Below are positions 23,751-31,945 of a stretch of DNA of 31,945 bases, piece after piece (position 1 is the first letter of the stretch; the number at the start of each line of letters is the position of its first letter). Origin of the DNA: an uncultured Oscillospiraceae bacterium (GTDB taxonomy: Bacteria > Bacillota_A > Clostridia > Oscillospirales > Oscillospiraceae); NCBI GenBank assembly GCA_900762245.1, contig CAAFFR010000076.1, positions 1-31,945 on the forward strand. The letters run 5' to 3'. The notes under the pieces were generated by a model that ran no database searches, was not told the DNA's origin, and worked only from the letters and a program-made list of their open reading frames with translations. A program made the translations under genes and the position numbers.

Positions 23751-25196
23751 TTACCAGGACAGCATGTTCTTGAACAGCTCCATGTACTTGGCAGCGGGAA
23801 CATCCCAGGAGAAGTCGGTTTCCATTTCCTTCTTCTGCAGAGCACGGAATGCCTCGTTGTTGTCGTTGTACAGGTCCAGAGCGCGCTTGACGGCTGCGTA
23901 GAAGTCGTCGGCGTTGTAGCTCTGGAAGGTGAAGCCCAGACCACCCTCGCCGTTTTCGTCGCAGGGAGGAACGGTATCCTTCAGACCGCCGGTAGCGTGG
24001 ACAACGGGAACGGTGCCGTAACGCATGGCGTTCATCTGTGACAGGCCGCAGGGCTCGGACTTGGAGGGCATCAGGTAGATGTCGCCGCCGGCGTAGATGC
24101 GGTCAGCCAGACCCAGGTTGAAGGTGATCTTGGCAGCGACCTGCTCGGGGAACTGGACAGCCAGATCCTTGAAGAAGGTCTCGTACTGAGCTTCGCCGGT
24201 GCCCAGGATCAGCAGCTGAGCGTCCTCTTCCCACATCAGACGGCGGGCGATGTAGCACAGCAGATCCAGGCCCTTATGGCCGGCCAGACGGGTGACCATA
24301 ACCATCAGAGGCACATCGGGCTTAACGGGCAGACCAACCTCTTCCTGCAGGGCAGCCTTCACCTTTGCCTTGCCTTCCACGAAGGTTTCAGCGTTGTAGT
24401 GAGCGGGCAGAGCCTTGGCAGTTTCGGGGTTGAAGGTGTTGGTGTCGATACCGTTGGTGATACCGGTCAGCTTCCAGGAGTTGTTGGCCAGGATACCGTC
24501 CAGACCGTGGGCATAGTAGGGGTACATCAGCTCACGGGCATAGGTCTCGGAAACGGTGGTGACCAGGTCGGCAGTCTCGATAGCGCCCTTCATGACATTG
24601 ACAGAGTTGTTCATGTCCAGAGTGCCGCGGTACTCCCAGGGCAGGCCCAGCATGTCATCGAAGAAGGAGGCGTTAGCCCAGCCCTGATACTCGATGTTGT
24701 GGATGGTGTACATGCAGCGGGTCTTGGGGAACTGGGGATGGTAGACAGCCTTCAGGTAGGTGGGAATCAGAGCACACTGCCAGTCGTTGCACTGGATCAC
24801 ATCGGGGATGAAGTCCACAGCGATCATGGCATCCAGGCAGGCGCGGGAGAAGTAAGCGAAACGCTCACCGTCGTCCATGTCGCCGTAGATGGCGCCGGTA
24901 CGGCCGCCGAAGTAATACTCGTTGTCCAGGAAGTAGACCTGCACATCATCTGCGCGGTTGGTAAGCTTCATGACGGCACAGTACTGCTGGCGCCAGCCCA
25001 GAGATACCCGGAATTCAGCGACCTTTTCGGTCTCATAAGCTGCGTTGGACTTGATCTTGGAGTAGTAGGGCAGGAACAGAACCACTTCGTTGCCTTCGAT
25101 GCGGGACAGCGCAGCAGGCAGAGCCTCCATTACGTCGCCCAGACCGCCGGACTTGGCATAAGGTGCACCTTCGGAAGCGCAGATTGCGATTTTCAT
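23751..25196 (-). CDS. glgA: glycogen synthase GlgA
   Basis: 481 residues, GT5 family, GT-B fold. It transfers glucose from ADP-glucose to the growing alpha-1,4-glucan in the cytoplasm. KSGGLGDVMEALP at 15-27 is the ADP-glucose-binding KxGGL motif; MVTRLAGHKGLDLL starts the C-terminal domain, and MPSKSEPCGLSQMNAMRYGT holds the conserved glutamate region. The ATG overlaps the glgD stop (ATGA), so it is coupled. Length is normal for bacterial GlgA. Confidence 0.96.
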   Translation of the reverse strand: MKIAICASEGAPYAKSGGLGDVMEALPAALSRIEGNEVVLFLPYYSKIKSNAAYETEKVAEFRVSLGWRQQYCAVMKLTNRADDVQVYFLDNEYYFGGRTGAIYGDMDDGERFAYFSRACLDAMIAVDFIPDVIQCNDWQCALIPTYLKAVYHPQFPKTRCMYTIHNIEYQGWANASFFDDMLGLPWEYRGTLDMNNSVNVMKGAIETADLVTTVSETYARELMYPYYAHGLDGILANNSWKLTGITNGIDTNTFNPETAKALPAHYNAETFVEGKAKVKAALQEEVGLPVKPDVPLMVMVTRLAGHKGLDLLCYIARRLMWEEDAQLLILGTGEAQYETFFKDLAVQFPEQVAAKITFNLGLADRIYAGGDIYLMPSKSEPCGLSQMNAMRYGTVPVVHATGGLKDTVPPCDENGEGGLGFTFQSYNADDFYAAVKRALDLYNDNNEAFRALQKKEMETDFSWDVPAAKYMELFKNMLSW

Positions 25197-26302
25197 ACGG
25201 TCTCACCCCGCTTGACGATGATGGGGCTGTTCTTAGTGCCGATCAGCTTTGCACCGGGGGTAACGGTAACATTCTTGTCCAGAATGACGTACTTCAGCTC
25301 GGCACCCTCGCCGATGATGGAATCGTTGAAGAGGATGCAGTTCTCAACCTCGGCACCCTTGCCGATGGTAACCTCGCGGAACAGGATGGAGTCCTCCACC
25401 TCGCCCTCCAGCATGCAGCCGTCAGCGATCAGGGAGTTCTCAACCTCGCAGCCCTCGCCATAGTAGGTGGGAACGCGGTCACGAACCTTAGTGTAAACGG
25501 GGTGGGCACCGTTGAAGATATCCCTGCGGATGTCCTTCTTAATCAGAGCCATGGAGTTTTTGAAGTACTCTTCCACGGACTCGTTAAACATAGCGGTGCC
25601 TTCAAAAGCGTAAGTGTTGACGCTGACCAGGCCACGGTTCCAGCCGCCCATGACCAGATCGCGGTCCATGTGGAACTTGTCGCGGGCGATCATTTCCTTA
25701 ACGGATTTGATGAGGAACTTCTTGGCCAGAACGAAGATGTCCATGGAGGCGGTGTACTCGGCGGGAGCGGCGTAGTCAACGACCATGTCCTTGATCTCAC
25801 CGTTTTCAACCTTCAGAGCCAGGTCAATCTTCTTCTCACCGTTGCAGATACCGGACTTGGTGACAACGGTGATATCCTTTCCGGAAGCAACGTGTGCGTC
25901 GATGACGGCACGCAGGTCGATGTTGCTGAGGATTGCGGAGTCGATCATGACAACCAGCTCGTCCTCATCGCCGAACTCCAGGAAGTCCATGGCGTTGTTG
26001 ATGGACTCCAGCTTGCCGCGGTAGGTTCCGACAGTGGTCTGTGCATAGGGAGTCAGAAATTCCAGACCGCCCTCAGCCAGCTCCAGGCCCCACTCTTCAC
26101 CGTCGCCAATGTGGTTCATCAGAGACTGGTAGTTGTGACGGGAGATGATGCCGATGTGGCGAACGCCTGCGCAAGCCAGGTTGGACAGAGCGAAGTCGAC
26201 CTGACGGTAACGGCCGCCGAAAGGAATGCTGGCCATGGTGCGCTTGTTGGTCAGCTCACCCATGGTAGCGTCATTGGTAAAGATAATACCCATTACGTTC
26301 AT
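25193..26302 (-). CDS. glgD: GlgD, regulatory subunit of ADP-glucose pyrophosphorylase
   Basis: 369 residues. It resembles GlgC in its nucleotidyltransferase fold and C-terminal left-handed beta-helix (hexapeptide-like NSLIADGCMLEGEVEDSILF), but the pyrophosphate loop GGxGxRL is replaced: the N-terminus reads IIFTNDATMGELTNKRTMAS. This is the hallmark of GlgD, which in Firmicutes joins GlgC in a more active heterotetramer. AGGAGG stands about 7 bases before the ATG, 28 bases after glgC. Confidence 0.95.
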   Translation of the reverse strand: MNVMGIIFTNDATMGELTNKRTMASIPFGGRYRQVDFALSNLACAGVRHIGIISRHNYQSLMNHIGDGEEWGLELAEGGLEFLTPYAQTTVGTYRGKLESINNAMDFLEFGDEDELVVMIDSAILSNIDLRAVIDAHVASGKDITVVTKSGICNGEKKIDLALKVENGEIKDMVVDYAAPAEYTASMDIFVLAKKFLIKSVKEMIARDKFHMDRDLVMGGWNRGLVSVNTYAFEGTAMFNESVEEYFKNSMALIKKDIRRDIFNGAHPVYTKVRDRVPTYYGEGCEVENSLIADGCMLEGEVEDSILFREVTIGKGAEVENCILFNDSIIGEGAELKYVILDKNVTVTPGAKLIGTKNSPIIVKRGETV

Positions 26303-26330
26303 TGCGAAATCCTCCTAAATACAGTCCAGA

Positions 26331-27521
26331 TTAGACCATGTCGCCGGCCTTCAGGACGGCATTGGCCTCGATAACAGCGCCCTTGGAGGTGACGCTGATT
26401 TCTCTCGTCTCACCTTCTGCGAACTGGCCGCCGACAACAGCGTTCTTGCAGATCTTGGAGCCTTCGCCCAGGATGCAGTTGCGGACGATAGCGCCGTCTT
26501 CGATGACGACACCGGGCATCACGACAGCGTCTTCAACCAGAACGCCTGCGCCGATGGTGCAGCCGATGGAGACAACGGAGTGCTTGACGGTACCGTAGAC
26601 TTCGCAGCCTTCAGCAACCAGGGAGTCAACGATCTTGGCGTCCTCGTCGATGTAGGAGGAGGGCAGTGCGCTGTTGCGGGCGTAGATGGTCTCACGCTTG
26701 CCGCCGCGCAGGTCGAACTCGGGGTTCTTGCCCAGCAGTTCCATATTGGCTTCCCACAGGGAGGAGATGGTGCCGACGTCCTTCCAGTAGCCGTCGAAGG
26801 GATAAGCCATCATCTTGTGACCGGCGTTCAGCAGGTTGGGGATGATGTTCTTGCCGAAGTCCTTGGAGGAGTTGGGGTCTTCTTCGTCAGCGATCAGAGC
26901 TTCACGCAGGACGGACCAGTTGAAGCAGTAGATACCCATGGAGGCGTTGGTGGACTTGGGCTGCTTGGGCTTCTCTTCGAACTCGTAGATGGAGTTGTCG
27001 GGGTTGGTGTTCAGGATGCCGAAACGGGAAGCTTCAGCCAGAGGAACGTTACGGACAGCGATGGTGACGGAAGCATTGTTCTTCACGTGGTAGTCCACCA
27101 TTGCATTGTAGTCCATCTTGTAGATGTGGTCACCGGACAGGATGACAACATAGTCGGGATCGAAGCGGTCGACGAAGTCGATGTTCTTGTAGATGGCGTT
27201 TGCGGTGCCTTCGAACCAGCCGGACTTCTTGTCGTTACGCTCGTAGGGAGGCAGGACCTGAGCACAGGAGTGCGTCTTATTCAGACCCCAGGGCTGGCCG
27301 TTGCCGATGTACTCATTCAGCTCCAGAGGCTGATACTGGGTCAGAATACCCACGGTGTCGATGCCGGAATTGACACAGTTGGACAGGGGGAAGTCGATGA
27401 TGCGGTACTTGCCGCCGAAGGGAACCGCAGGCTTGGCGGTCTTGCGGGTCAGGACATGCAGGCGGCTGCCCTGGCCACCAGCCAGCAGCATTGCGATTAC
27501 GCGTTTTTTCTGAAAATACAT
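26331..27521 (-). CDS. glgC: glucose-1-phosphate adenylyltransferase GlgC
   Basis: 396 residues. It makes ADP-glucose from ATP and glucose-1-phosphate, the committed step of glycogen synthesis. [20 protein letters not shown] holds the catalytic loop, [19 protein letters not shown] and [14 protein letters not shown] (active-site Asp) follow, and a hexapeptide beta-helix ends the protein. ATG 27521 is chosen because AAGGAG lies 8 bases upstream; the GTG at 27527 would be only 2 bases from it. It is the first gene of glgC-glgD-glgA. No branching enzyme or phosphorylase is in the window. Confidence 0.96.
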   Translation of the reverse strand: MYFQKKRVIAMLLAGGQGSRLHVLTRKTAKPAVPFGGKYRIIDFPLSNCVNSGIDTVGILTQYQPLELNEYIGNGQPWGLNKTHSCAQVLPPYERNDKKSGWFEGTANAIYKNIDFVDRFDPDYVVILSGDHIYKMDYNAMVDYHVKNNASVTIAVRNVPLAEASRFGILNTNPDNSIYEFEEKPKQPKSTNASMGIYCFNWSVLREALIADEEDPNSSKDFGKNIIPNLLNAGHKMMAYPFDGYWKDVGTISSLWEANMELLGKNPEFDLRGGKRETIYARNSALPSSYIDEDAKIVDSLVAEGCEVYGTVKHSVVSIGCTIGAGVLVEDAVVMPGVVIEDGAIVRNCILGEGSKICKNAVVGGQFAEGETREISVTSKGAVIEANAVLKAGDMV

Positions 27522-27624
27522 GGTCACAGCTCCTTATATAAATTGATGGATGCTCCATAGCAATGAAAAATGGACGCAAGCAGGCACATTTTTCCACGTT
27601 CATAACATATCATATTTTTCTCAA

Positions 27625-28206
27625 TTAGGGAAGGGACAAACTATCTAAAAAATTTGTAAATCTTTCTGCATTCTGCACAATTGACAGCCATGACCTGGGG
27701 AAAGCACTGGGCGTTTCTACAATTTTGAGGCGTTTTTCCATCCAAATGAGGCCCAGCCACCGGCCCTGCTTGAAGCCGCAGTCAGGAAATACGGCCAGTG
27801 TTTTGTAACCAAGCTTTTCGTGGAAGCGTATGGAGCGTGTATTCTCCTGGGTGATCAGGGCGTAGAGGACCTGGTAGCCCTGTTCTTTTAAGATCCATTC
27901 CAGCGCGGCATAGAGTTTCTGCCCGATCCCGCGGCCCTGGGCATCGGGATGCAGATAGATGGATGGCTCTGCACACCAGCGGTAAGCGGCCCGCTCAAAG
28001 GGGGCGCTGCCGTAGGCGTAGCCCAAAACGCGTCCTTTCTCCTCCCAGACCAGCCAGGGAAACTGGGCAGTGTAGGTGTAAAACCGCTGTAAAAAAGTTT
28101 TTTGGCAGGGTACGTCGTATTCAAAGGAATAGGTGGTGTTTTCCACATAGGGACCGTAAATTTCCAGCATAGCCGGAATGTCCGCTTCGGTAGCAATTCG
28201 GATCAT
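27625..28206 (-). CDS. GNAT N-acetyltransferase, phosphinothricin acetyltransferase-like
   Basis: 193 residues. The N-terminus IRIATEADIPAMLEIYGPYV with NTTYSFEY fits the PAT subgroup of GNAT enzymes, and the acetyl-CoA loop is PDAQGRGIGQKLY. ITQENTRSIRFHEKLGYK and FKQGRWLGLIWMEKRL complete the fold. About 30 residues follow the usual end. Such enzymes N-acetylate small amines, but real substrates of gut homologues are mostly unknown. ATG 28206 is chosen because AGGAGG lies about 7 bases upstream. A palindromic repeat begins 10 bases beyond that site, so the promoter must lie within or past the repeat. Confidence 0.9.
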   Translation of the reverse strand: MIRIATEADIPAMLEIYGPYVENTTYSFEYDVPCQKTFLQRFYTYTAQFPWLVWEEKGRVLGYAYGSAPFERAAYRWCAEPSIYLHPDAQGRGIGQKLYAALEWILKEQGYQVLYALITQENTRSIRFHEKLGYKTLAVFPDCGFKQGRWLGLIWMEKRLKIVETPSAFPRSWLSIVQNAERFTNFLDSLSLP

Positions 28207-28227
28207 AAGGATTCCTCCTGTTGTACT

Positions 28228-28418
28228 GGCGCGGGAGCGCCCCAAGGCTTCCCCCGGGGGGAAGCTGGCAAAAATCTTTGATTTTTGACTGATGAGGAAT
28301 GCGGGCGGTAAAGTTGAGCTATGTACAATGTTGCAGGCCTACTCACAGGTTGGAACTGCGCGCCACCCCTCATCCGTCACGGCTTGCGCCGTGCCACCTT
28401 CCCCCCGGGGGAAGGCTT
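28228..28418. repeat. palindromic intergenic repeat, copy A
   Basis: It opens with a GGCGC-ggga-GCGCC hairpin. AAGGCTTCCCCCGGGGGGAA follows, then a stem-forming segment, GAGGAATGCGGGCGGTAA, GGAACTGCGCGCCACCCCTC and an arm matching CACGGC/GCCGTG. It closes with CTTCCCCCCGGGGGAAGGCTT. It is non-coding. Copies B (30104) and C (31761, inverted) share the order of these blocks. The ends resemble the inverted termini of a miniature non-autonomous element. Confidence 0.85.
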
Positions 28419-28471
28419 TGGTGCATCCGTATTTATATTCATTTTACTTCCCTAACTTCCTATCGTCAAGG

Positions 28472-28500
28472 TTGACATTTCCTGCAAACAGGGTTAAAAT
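28472..28500 (+). promoter_or_regulatory. promoter of the mgtE transcript
   Basis: TTGACA (28472-28477), a 17-base spacer and TAAAAT (28495-28500): a perfect -35 and a -10 one base off. Transcription would start near 28507, giving a leader of about 160 bases before mgtE. Confidence 0.85.
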
Positions 28501-28538
28501 AAACTTAACTATGCTACAATAATAAAGGAGGGAACACC

Positions 28539-28607
28539 ATGGAAGCTGGCAGTAGCGGCAATATACCCGGTCGAAGTAGACGAATGCCCACCATGGTGGG
28601 CCTGTAA
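28539..28607 (+). CDS. candidate 22-residue leader peptide upstream of mgtE
   Basis: The frame reads MEAGSSGNIPGRSRRMPTMV then GL and a TAA. An excellent ribosome site, AAAGGAGGG, stands 6 bases before the ATG, better than that of many full genes here. It starts about 30 bases into the transcript. Its end contains a perfect 16-base palindrome, and its stop touches a second hairpin, so ribosome movement would change the RNA fold. The peptide has three Arg in four residues and two Pro, which could make translation sensitive to Mg2+ as in other Mg2+ transporter leaders. Expression is not shown by sequence; the role is inferred. Confidence 0.55.
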   Translation: MEAGSSGNIPGRSRRMPTMVGL

Positions 28608-28634
28608 CTCTGTTTCGGCCAGAGTAGGATTGCC
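28557..28634 (+). ncRNA. structured mgtE leader RNA, candidate cis-regulator
   Basis: GGCAAT (28557-28562) can pair with ATTGCC (28629-28634), closing a domain with two hairpins: GCCCAC-catg-GTGGGC (28586-28601) and ACTCTG/CAGAGT (28607-28612 with 28620-28625). GGCC at 28599-28602 and 28617-28620 offers competing pairings. TCATTATTTTT follows the closing stem, so it could act as an attenuator. I do not recognise the M-box sequence landmarks. The fold is drawn by eye. Confidence 0.45.
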
Positions 28635-28666
28635 TCATTATTTTTAAAGAAATAAGGAGGAGAATC

Positions 28667-30055
28667 ATGGCTGAGCGTTTTGAAATTGTAGAAAAAGCCC
28701 TTCTGGCGATGCTGGAAGACAAAAAGTATTCCACGCTCCGGGATATCCTGGTGACCATGAATCCCATCGATATTGCGGGGCTCTTCGACGGTCTGGAGGA
28801 AAAGCAGATTCCTCTGATGTTCCGTCTGCTGCCCAAGGAAATGGCGGCAGAGACCTTTGTTGAAATGGAAGCGGATGCCCAGGAGCTGCTGATCCGGGGT
28901 TTTTCCGATAACGAGCTGAAGGAAGTGCTGGACGAGCTGTACGTGGACGACGCGGCGGATATTGTAGAAGAAATGCCTGCCAATGTGGTCAAGCGTATCC
29001 TGAAGCACGCCGACCCGGAAATGCGCCATTCCATCAACCAGATCCTGCGCTATCCCGAAAATTCCGCCGGTTCCATCATGACCACGGAATATGTTTCCCT
29101 GCGGCCCCACATGACGGTTGAGGAGGCCATCCTGCGCATCCGCCGACAGGGTATCGACAAGGAGACCATCTATACCTGCTATGTCACCGCCAAGGACCGG
29201 ACTCTGCTGGGTCTTGTCACCGTCAAGGACCTGCTGCTGGCGGAGGATGACGAGATGAAGATCTCGGAACTGATGCAGGATAACCTGGCAGACTTCATTT
29301 TCGTCAGCACCAAGACGGACCAGGAAGAAGTTGCCCAGCTGTTTAACAAGTATAATTTCCTGGCAATGCCCGTTGTGGACGGCGAGAACCGCATGGTGGG
29401 TATCGTCACCTTCGACGACGCCATGGACGTCATGGAAGAAGAGGCTACCGAGGATATGGAGCTGATGAGTGGTATGACCCCCTCGGAGAAGCCCTATCTG
29501 CGCAACTCCGCTTTCGACCTGTTCAAGAACCGTATTCCCTGGCTGATGCTGATGATGGTGTCTGCCACCTTCACAGGCCTCATCATGACGGCCTTTGAGG
29601 ATGCTCTGGCAGCCCAGATTGCCCTGTCGGCCTTTATCCCCATGCTGATGGGCACCGGCGGCAACTCCGGCTCTCAGTCCTCCGTTACCGTCATCCGTGG
29701 TCTGAGTCTGGGTGAACTGGAATTTTCTGACATCGGCACCATTCTGTGGAAAGAGATCCGCACCGCTCTCATGTGCGGCATTGCCCTGGCAGTGGTGTGT
29801 TTCGCCAAAATCTGGGTGGTGGACCATCTGATGATGGGCAACCAGAACATTACCCTGATGGTGGACCTGGTGGTGTGCCTGGCCCTGTGCGTCACCGTTG
29901 TGCTGGCAAAGATGGTAGGCTGTATGCTTCCTATGGCTGCCAAGGCGGTGAAGCTGGACCCCGCTGTTATGGCAAGCCCCTTCATTTCCACCATCGTGGA
30001 TGCCCTGAGCCTGCTGGTGTACTTCATGTTTGCCAAAATGCTGCTGAATATCTAA
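28667..30055 (+). CDS. mgtE: magnesium transporter MgtE
   Basis: 462 residues, a membrane Mg2+ channel. The N-terminal helical superhelix domain (about 1-135, with repeated acidic helices such as ELKEVLDELYVDDAADIVEE) is followed by two CBS domains (about 140-265, VSLRPHMTVEEAI and FLAMPVVDGENRMVGIVTFD) that sense Mg2+. Five transmembrane helices end the protein, with PMLMGTGGNSGSQSS, the family's pore-lining signature, near 325-339. GGAGGAG stands 6 bases before the ATG. Length is standard. It is preceded by an unusual structured leader and stands alone between repeats A and B. Confidence 0.96.
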   Translation: MAERFEIVEKALLAMLEDKKYSTLRDILVTMNPIDIAGLFDGLEEKQIPLMFRLLPKEMAAETFVEMEADAQELLIRGFSDNELKEVLDELYVDDAADIVEEMPANVVKRILKHADPEMRHSINQILRYPENSAGSIMTTEYVSLRPHMTVEEAILRIRRQGIDKETIYTCYVTAKDRTLLGLVTVKDLLLAEDDEMKISELMQDNLADFIFVSTKTDQEEVAQLFNKYNFLAMPVVDGENRMVGIVTFDDAMDVMEEEATEDMELMSGMTPSEKPYLRNSAFDLFKNRIPWLMLMMVSATFTGLIMTAFEDALAAQIALSAFIPMLMGTGGNSGSQSSVTVIRGLSLGELEFSDIGTILWKEIRTALMCGIALAVVCFAKIWVVDHLMMGNQNITLMVDLVVCLALCVTVVLAKMVGCMLPMAAKAVKLDPAVMASPFISTIVDALSLLVYFMFAKMLLNI

Positions 30056-30062
30056 AAAATAC

Positions 30063-30094
30063 GAGGCTCCACCCACCGGGATGGAGCCTCAATA
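30063..30094 (+). terminator. terminator-like hairpin after mgtE
   Basis: GAGGCTCCA (30063-30071) pairs with TGGAGCCTC (30082-30090), with an inner CCC/GGG. The T tract is poor (aatacttc). It lies 7 bases after the mgtE stop. Confidence 0.65.
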
Positions 30095-30103
30095 CTTCAA
30101 AAA

Positions 30104-30293
30104 GCGCCGCAGGCGCAAAGGCTTCCCCCGGGGGGAAGCAGTCACGAATCTTTGATTCGTGACTGCTGAGGAATGCGGGCGGTAATGTTGCGATTTGTAC
30201 CACGTGTTAGGCGTATTCCAGACTTGGAACTGCACGCCACCCCTCATCCGTCACGGCTGCGCCGTGCCACCTCCCCCCCCCGGGGGAAGGCTT
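30104..30293. repeat. palindromic intergenic repeat, copy B
   Basis: It has the same block order and orientation as copy A: a GCGCC-gca-GGCGC hairpin, AAGGCTTCCCCCGGGGGGAA, a perfect stem AGTCACGAATC/GATTCGTGACT, GAGGAATGCGGGCGGTAATG, GGAACTGCACGCCACCCCTC, CACGGC-tgc-GCCGTG and a closing CCCCGGGGGAAGGCTT. It ends about 23 bases before the fumC ribosome site, so any fumC promoter must lie inside it or upstream. Confidence 0.87.
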
Positions 30294-30329
30294 ACCTGCT
30301 CATAAATCCTTACAAGCGGAGGTAATCCC

Positions 30330-31706
30330 ATGCAATACCGCATTGAACATGATTCTATGGGGGAGATCAAGGTCCCCTGTGACAAATATTGGGGCGCCCA
30401 GACCCAGCGCAGTGTGGAGAATTTCCCCATCGGCGTAGGCCGGGAGCCCATGCCCCGGGAGATCATCCATGCCTTCGGCATTTTGAAGAAGGCGGCTGCC
30501 ATGGCAAACCACTCCCTGCGTCCTGGGAAAATGACCCGGAAAAAAATGCAGCACATCTGCGATGCCTGCGATGAGGTCATCTCCGGTGCTCTTCTGGACC
30601 ATTTCCCCCTGGTGGTATGGCAGACCGGCTCCGGTACCCAGTCTAATATGAATGCCAACGAGGTTATCGCAAACCGGGGCAACGAGCTGGCGGGGGAGAA
30701 GCTGCTGCATCCCAACGACGATGTGAACATGTCCCAGTCCAGCAACGATACCTTCCCCACCGCCATGCACATCGCTGCTGTCCTGGCCCTGGAGGACCGG
30801 GTAATTCCTGCCATTGATGTGCTCACGGCGGCTTTCCGCCGGTTGGAAGAGGAAAACGCCGGGATCGTCAAATCCGGCCGCACCCATCTTCAGGATGCCA
30901 CGCCCATTGCCTTCTCCCAGGAGATTTCCGGCTGGCGTACCAGTCTGGAGCGGGATAAGGCGCTGCTGGAAGCGGCTTTGCCGGGACTGAAGGAGCTGGC
31001 CCTGGGCGGCACCGCTGTGGGCACCGGCCTTAATGCGCCGGAAGGCTTCGATACCGCCGTGGCTGCCGCAGTAGCGCAGCTGACGGGAAAGGATTTCGTC
31101 ACCGCTCCCAATAAGTTCCATGCCCTGACCTCCAAAGATGAGCTGGTCTTCGCCCACGGGGCCCTGAAGGCCCTGGCGGCAGATTTGATGAAGATCGCAA
31201 ATGATATCCGCTGGCTTGCTTCCGGCCCCCGTCTGGGCCTTGGGGAGCTTACCATCCCGGAAAATGAGCCCGGCTCCTCCATTATGCCGGGAAAGGTCAA
31301 TCCTACCCAGTGCGAGGCCGTCACCATGGTGGCGGTGCAGGTCATGGGCAACGATGGGGCAGTGGGCATCGCCGCCAGCCAGGGCAATTTCCAGCTGAAT
31401 GTCTTCATGCCGGTGCTGATCTACAACTTCCTGCAGTCTGCGCGACTGCTGGCAGAGGCCATGGTCTCCTTCCACGATCACTGTGTGGTGGGCATCCGGC
31501 CAAATAAGGAAAAAATGCACCGAAACCTCCATGATTCTCTCATGCTGGTAACGGCGCTGAATCCTCATATCGGCTACGAAAACGCAGCCAAAACCGCGAA
31601 AAAAGCCTATGCGGAAAACATTTCCCTGAAAGAAGCCTGCGTTGCGCTGGGCTTTCTGACAGAAGAACAGTTCGATGCAGTATTCCATCCGGAAAAGATG
31701 ATATAA
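30330..31706 (+). CDS. fumC: class II fumarate hydratase FumC
   Basis: 458 residues, a cytoplasmic homotetramer that interconverts fumarate and malate without an iron-sulfur cluster. [17 protein letters not shown] is the N-terminal signature, [18 protein letters not shown] and [13 protein letters not shown] line the active site, [11 protein letters not shown] carries the conserved His, and [11 protein letters not shown] (315-325) is the fumarase/aspartase loop with the catalytic Ser. GGAGG lies 7 bases before the ATG. Class I enzymes are common in anaerobes, so the cluster-free type is worth noting. It is monocistronic, between repeats B and C. Confidence 0.96.
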   Translation: MQYRIEHDSMGEIKVPCDKYWGAQTQRSVENFPIGVGREPMPREIIHAFGILKKAAAMANHSLRPGKMTRKKMQHICDACDEVISGALLDHFPLVVWQTGSGTQSNMNANEVIANRGNELAGEKLLHPNDDVNMSQSSNDTFPTAMHIAAVLALEDRVIPAIDVLTAAFRRLEEENAGIVKSGRTHLQDATPIAFSQEISGWRTSLERDKALLEAALPGLKELALGGTAVGTGLNAPEGFDTAVAAAVAQLTGKDFVTAPNKFHALTSKDELVFAHGALKALAADLMKIANDIRWLASGPRLGLGELTIPENEPGSSIMPGKVNPTQCEAVTMVAVQVMGNDGAVGIAASQGNFQLNVFMPVLIYNFLQSARLLAEAMVSFHDHCVVGIRPNKEKMHRNLHDSLMLVTALNPHIGYENAAKTAKKAYAENISLKEACVALGFLTEEQFDAVFHPEKMI

Positions 31707-31707
31707 G

Positions 31708-31741
31708 AACGCAGGGCGGGGATATCCCCGCCCTGCGTTTG
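31708..31741 (+). terminator. terminator of fumC
   Basis: A 14-base perfect stem, AACGCAGGGCGGGG (31708-31721) with CCCCGCCCTGCGTT (31726-31739) around atat, begins one base after the stop and runs into ttgtt. Confidence 0.9.
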
Positions 31742-31760
31742 TTGGTAAATGGGCAGAAAT

Positions 31761-31945
31761 GGCGCGGGAGCGCCCAAAGCCTTCCCCCGGGGGGAAGGTG
31801 GCACGGCGTAAGCCGTGACGGATGAGGGATGGCGTGCAGTTCCAAATCAGGAAAAGGGCTGAAACATAGTACAAATCGTAACATTACTGCCCGCATTCCT
31901 CATCAGTCACGAATCAGAGATTCGTGACAGCTTCCCCCCGGGGGA
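31761..31945. repeat. palindromic intergenic repeat, copy C, inverted, cut by the window edge
   Basis: After a GGCGC-ggga-GCGCC hairpin come AAGCCTTCCCCCGGGGGGAA, GGTGGCACGGC..GCCGTGACGG and GATGAGGGATGGCGTGCAGT, the reverse complement of the right half of copy B. The other arm, with GTCACGAATC and GATTCGTGAC, reaches the last bases. Copies B and C therefore flank fumC as inverted repeats of about 170 bases. Confidence 0.85.

Noticed and set aside
28507..28666. M-box (ykoK) Mg2+ riboswitch before mgtE
   Set aside because: It would be the expected element, but the leader is short for it and I do not see the M-box conserved segments. The short frame and hairpins explain the sequence better.
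28228..31945. CRISPR array
   Set aside because: The repeats are about 190 bases long, far apart, in both orientations and separated by whole genes. There are no regular short spacers and no cas genes.

Overview
The window looks like a chromosomal segment of a strictly anaerobic, gut-type Firmicute, most probably in Clostridia/Oscillospiraceae. The reasons are a clostridial-order Rnf complex (rnfCDGEAB), a Firmicutes glgC-glgD-glgA glycogen operon, strong AGGAGG ribosome sites before nearly every gene, CCA-encoding tRNA genes, and GC-rich palindromic intergenic repeats. No taxonomic marker is present, so this placement is inference.

Layout. 1-2.2 kb is an accessory-looking flank: about 650 bases with no convincing gene, an XRE regulator on the minus strand, and a divergent SLOG-family gene overlapping a small membrane-anchored gene. 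2.3-14.4 kb is one long plus-strand locus: a ROK-type regulator behind a consensus promoter and a 25-base palindrome, an FAD-dependent oxidoreductase, a lipoprotein solute-binding protein, two LplB/LplC-type permeases (the second with an unusual N-terminal membrane extension), a NanE-like TIM-barrel protein, a DUF4127 protein, a GH20-type hexosaminidase, and a secreted protein with one Asp-box. It ends at a strong terminator facing a minus-strand SGNH hydrolase. 15.5-15.8 kb holds adjoining tRNA-Glu and tRNA-Met genes with a consensus promoter. 16.1-21.35 kb is the Rnf operon. 21.39-27.5 kb, minus strand, carries glycogen and alpha-glucan genes: glgC, glgD, glgA with a terminator, then a GH13 enzyme and a 55-residue Cys-rich protein. 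27.6-31.9 kb holds a GNAT acetyltransferase, mgtE with an unusual leader, and fumC, separated by three copies of a roughly 190-base palindromic repeat.

How the genes may work together. The 2.4-14.3 kb locus reads as an uptake and cytoplasmic breakdown system for a glycan containing N-acetylhexosamine. The binding protein and permeases import it using an ATPase from elsewhere, GH20 cleaves it, and the FAD oxidoreductase, TIM-barrel protein and DUF4127 protein would process the product by a route I cannot assign. This is the best candidate for an undescribed system. The Rnf complex couples ferredoxin oxidation and NAD reduction to ion pumping. The glg genes make and remodel storage glucan.

The second candidate for novelty is the mgtE leader. 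It has a consensus promoter, a 22-codon open reading frame with an excellent ribosome site, and a foldable RNA with a closing stem and two hairpins. It does not resemble the M-box riboswitch as I know it. All calls come from reading the sequence; no database search was possible.
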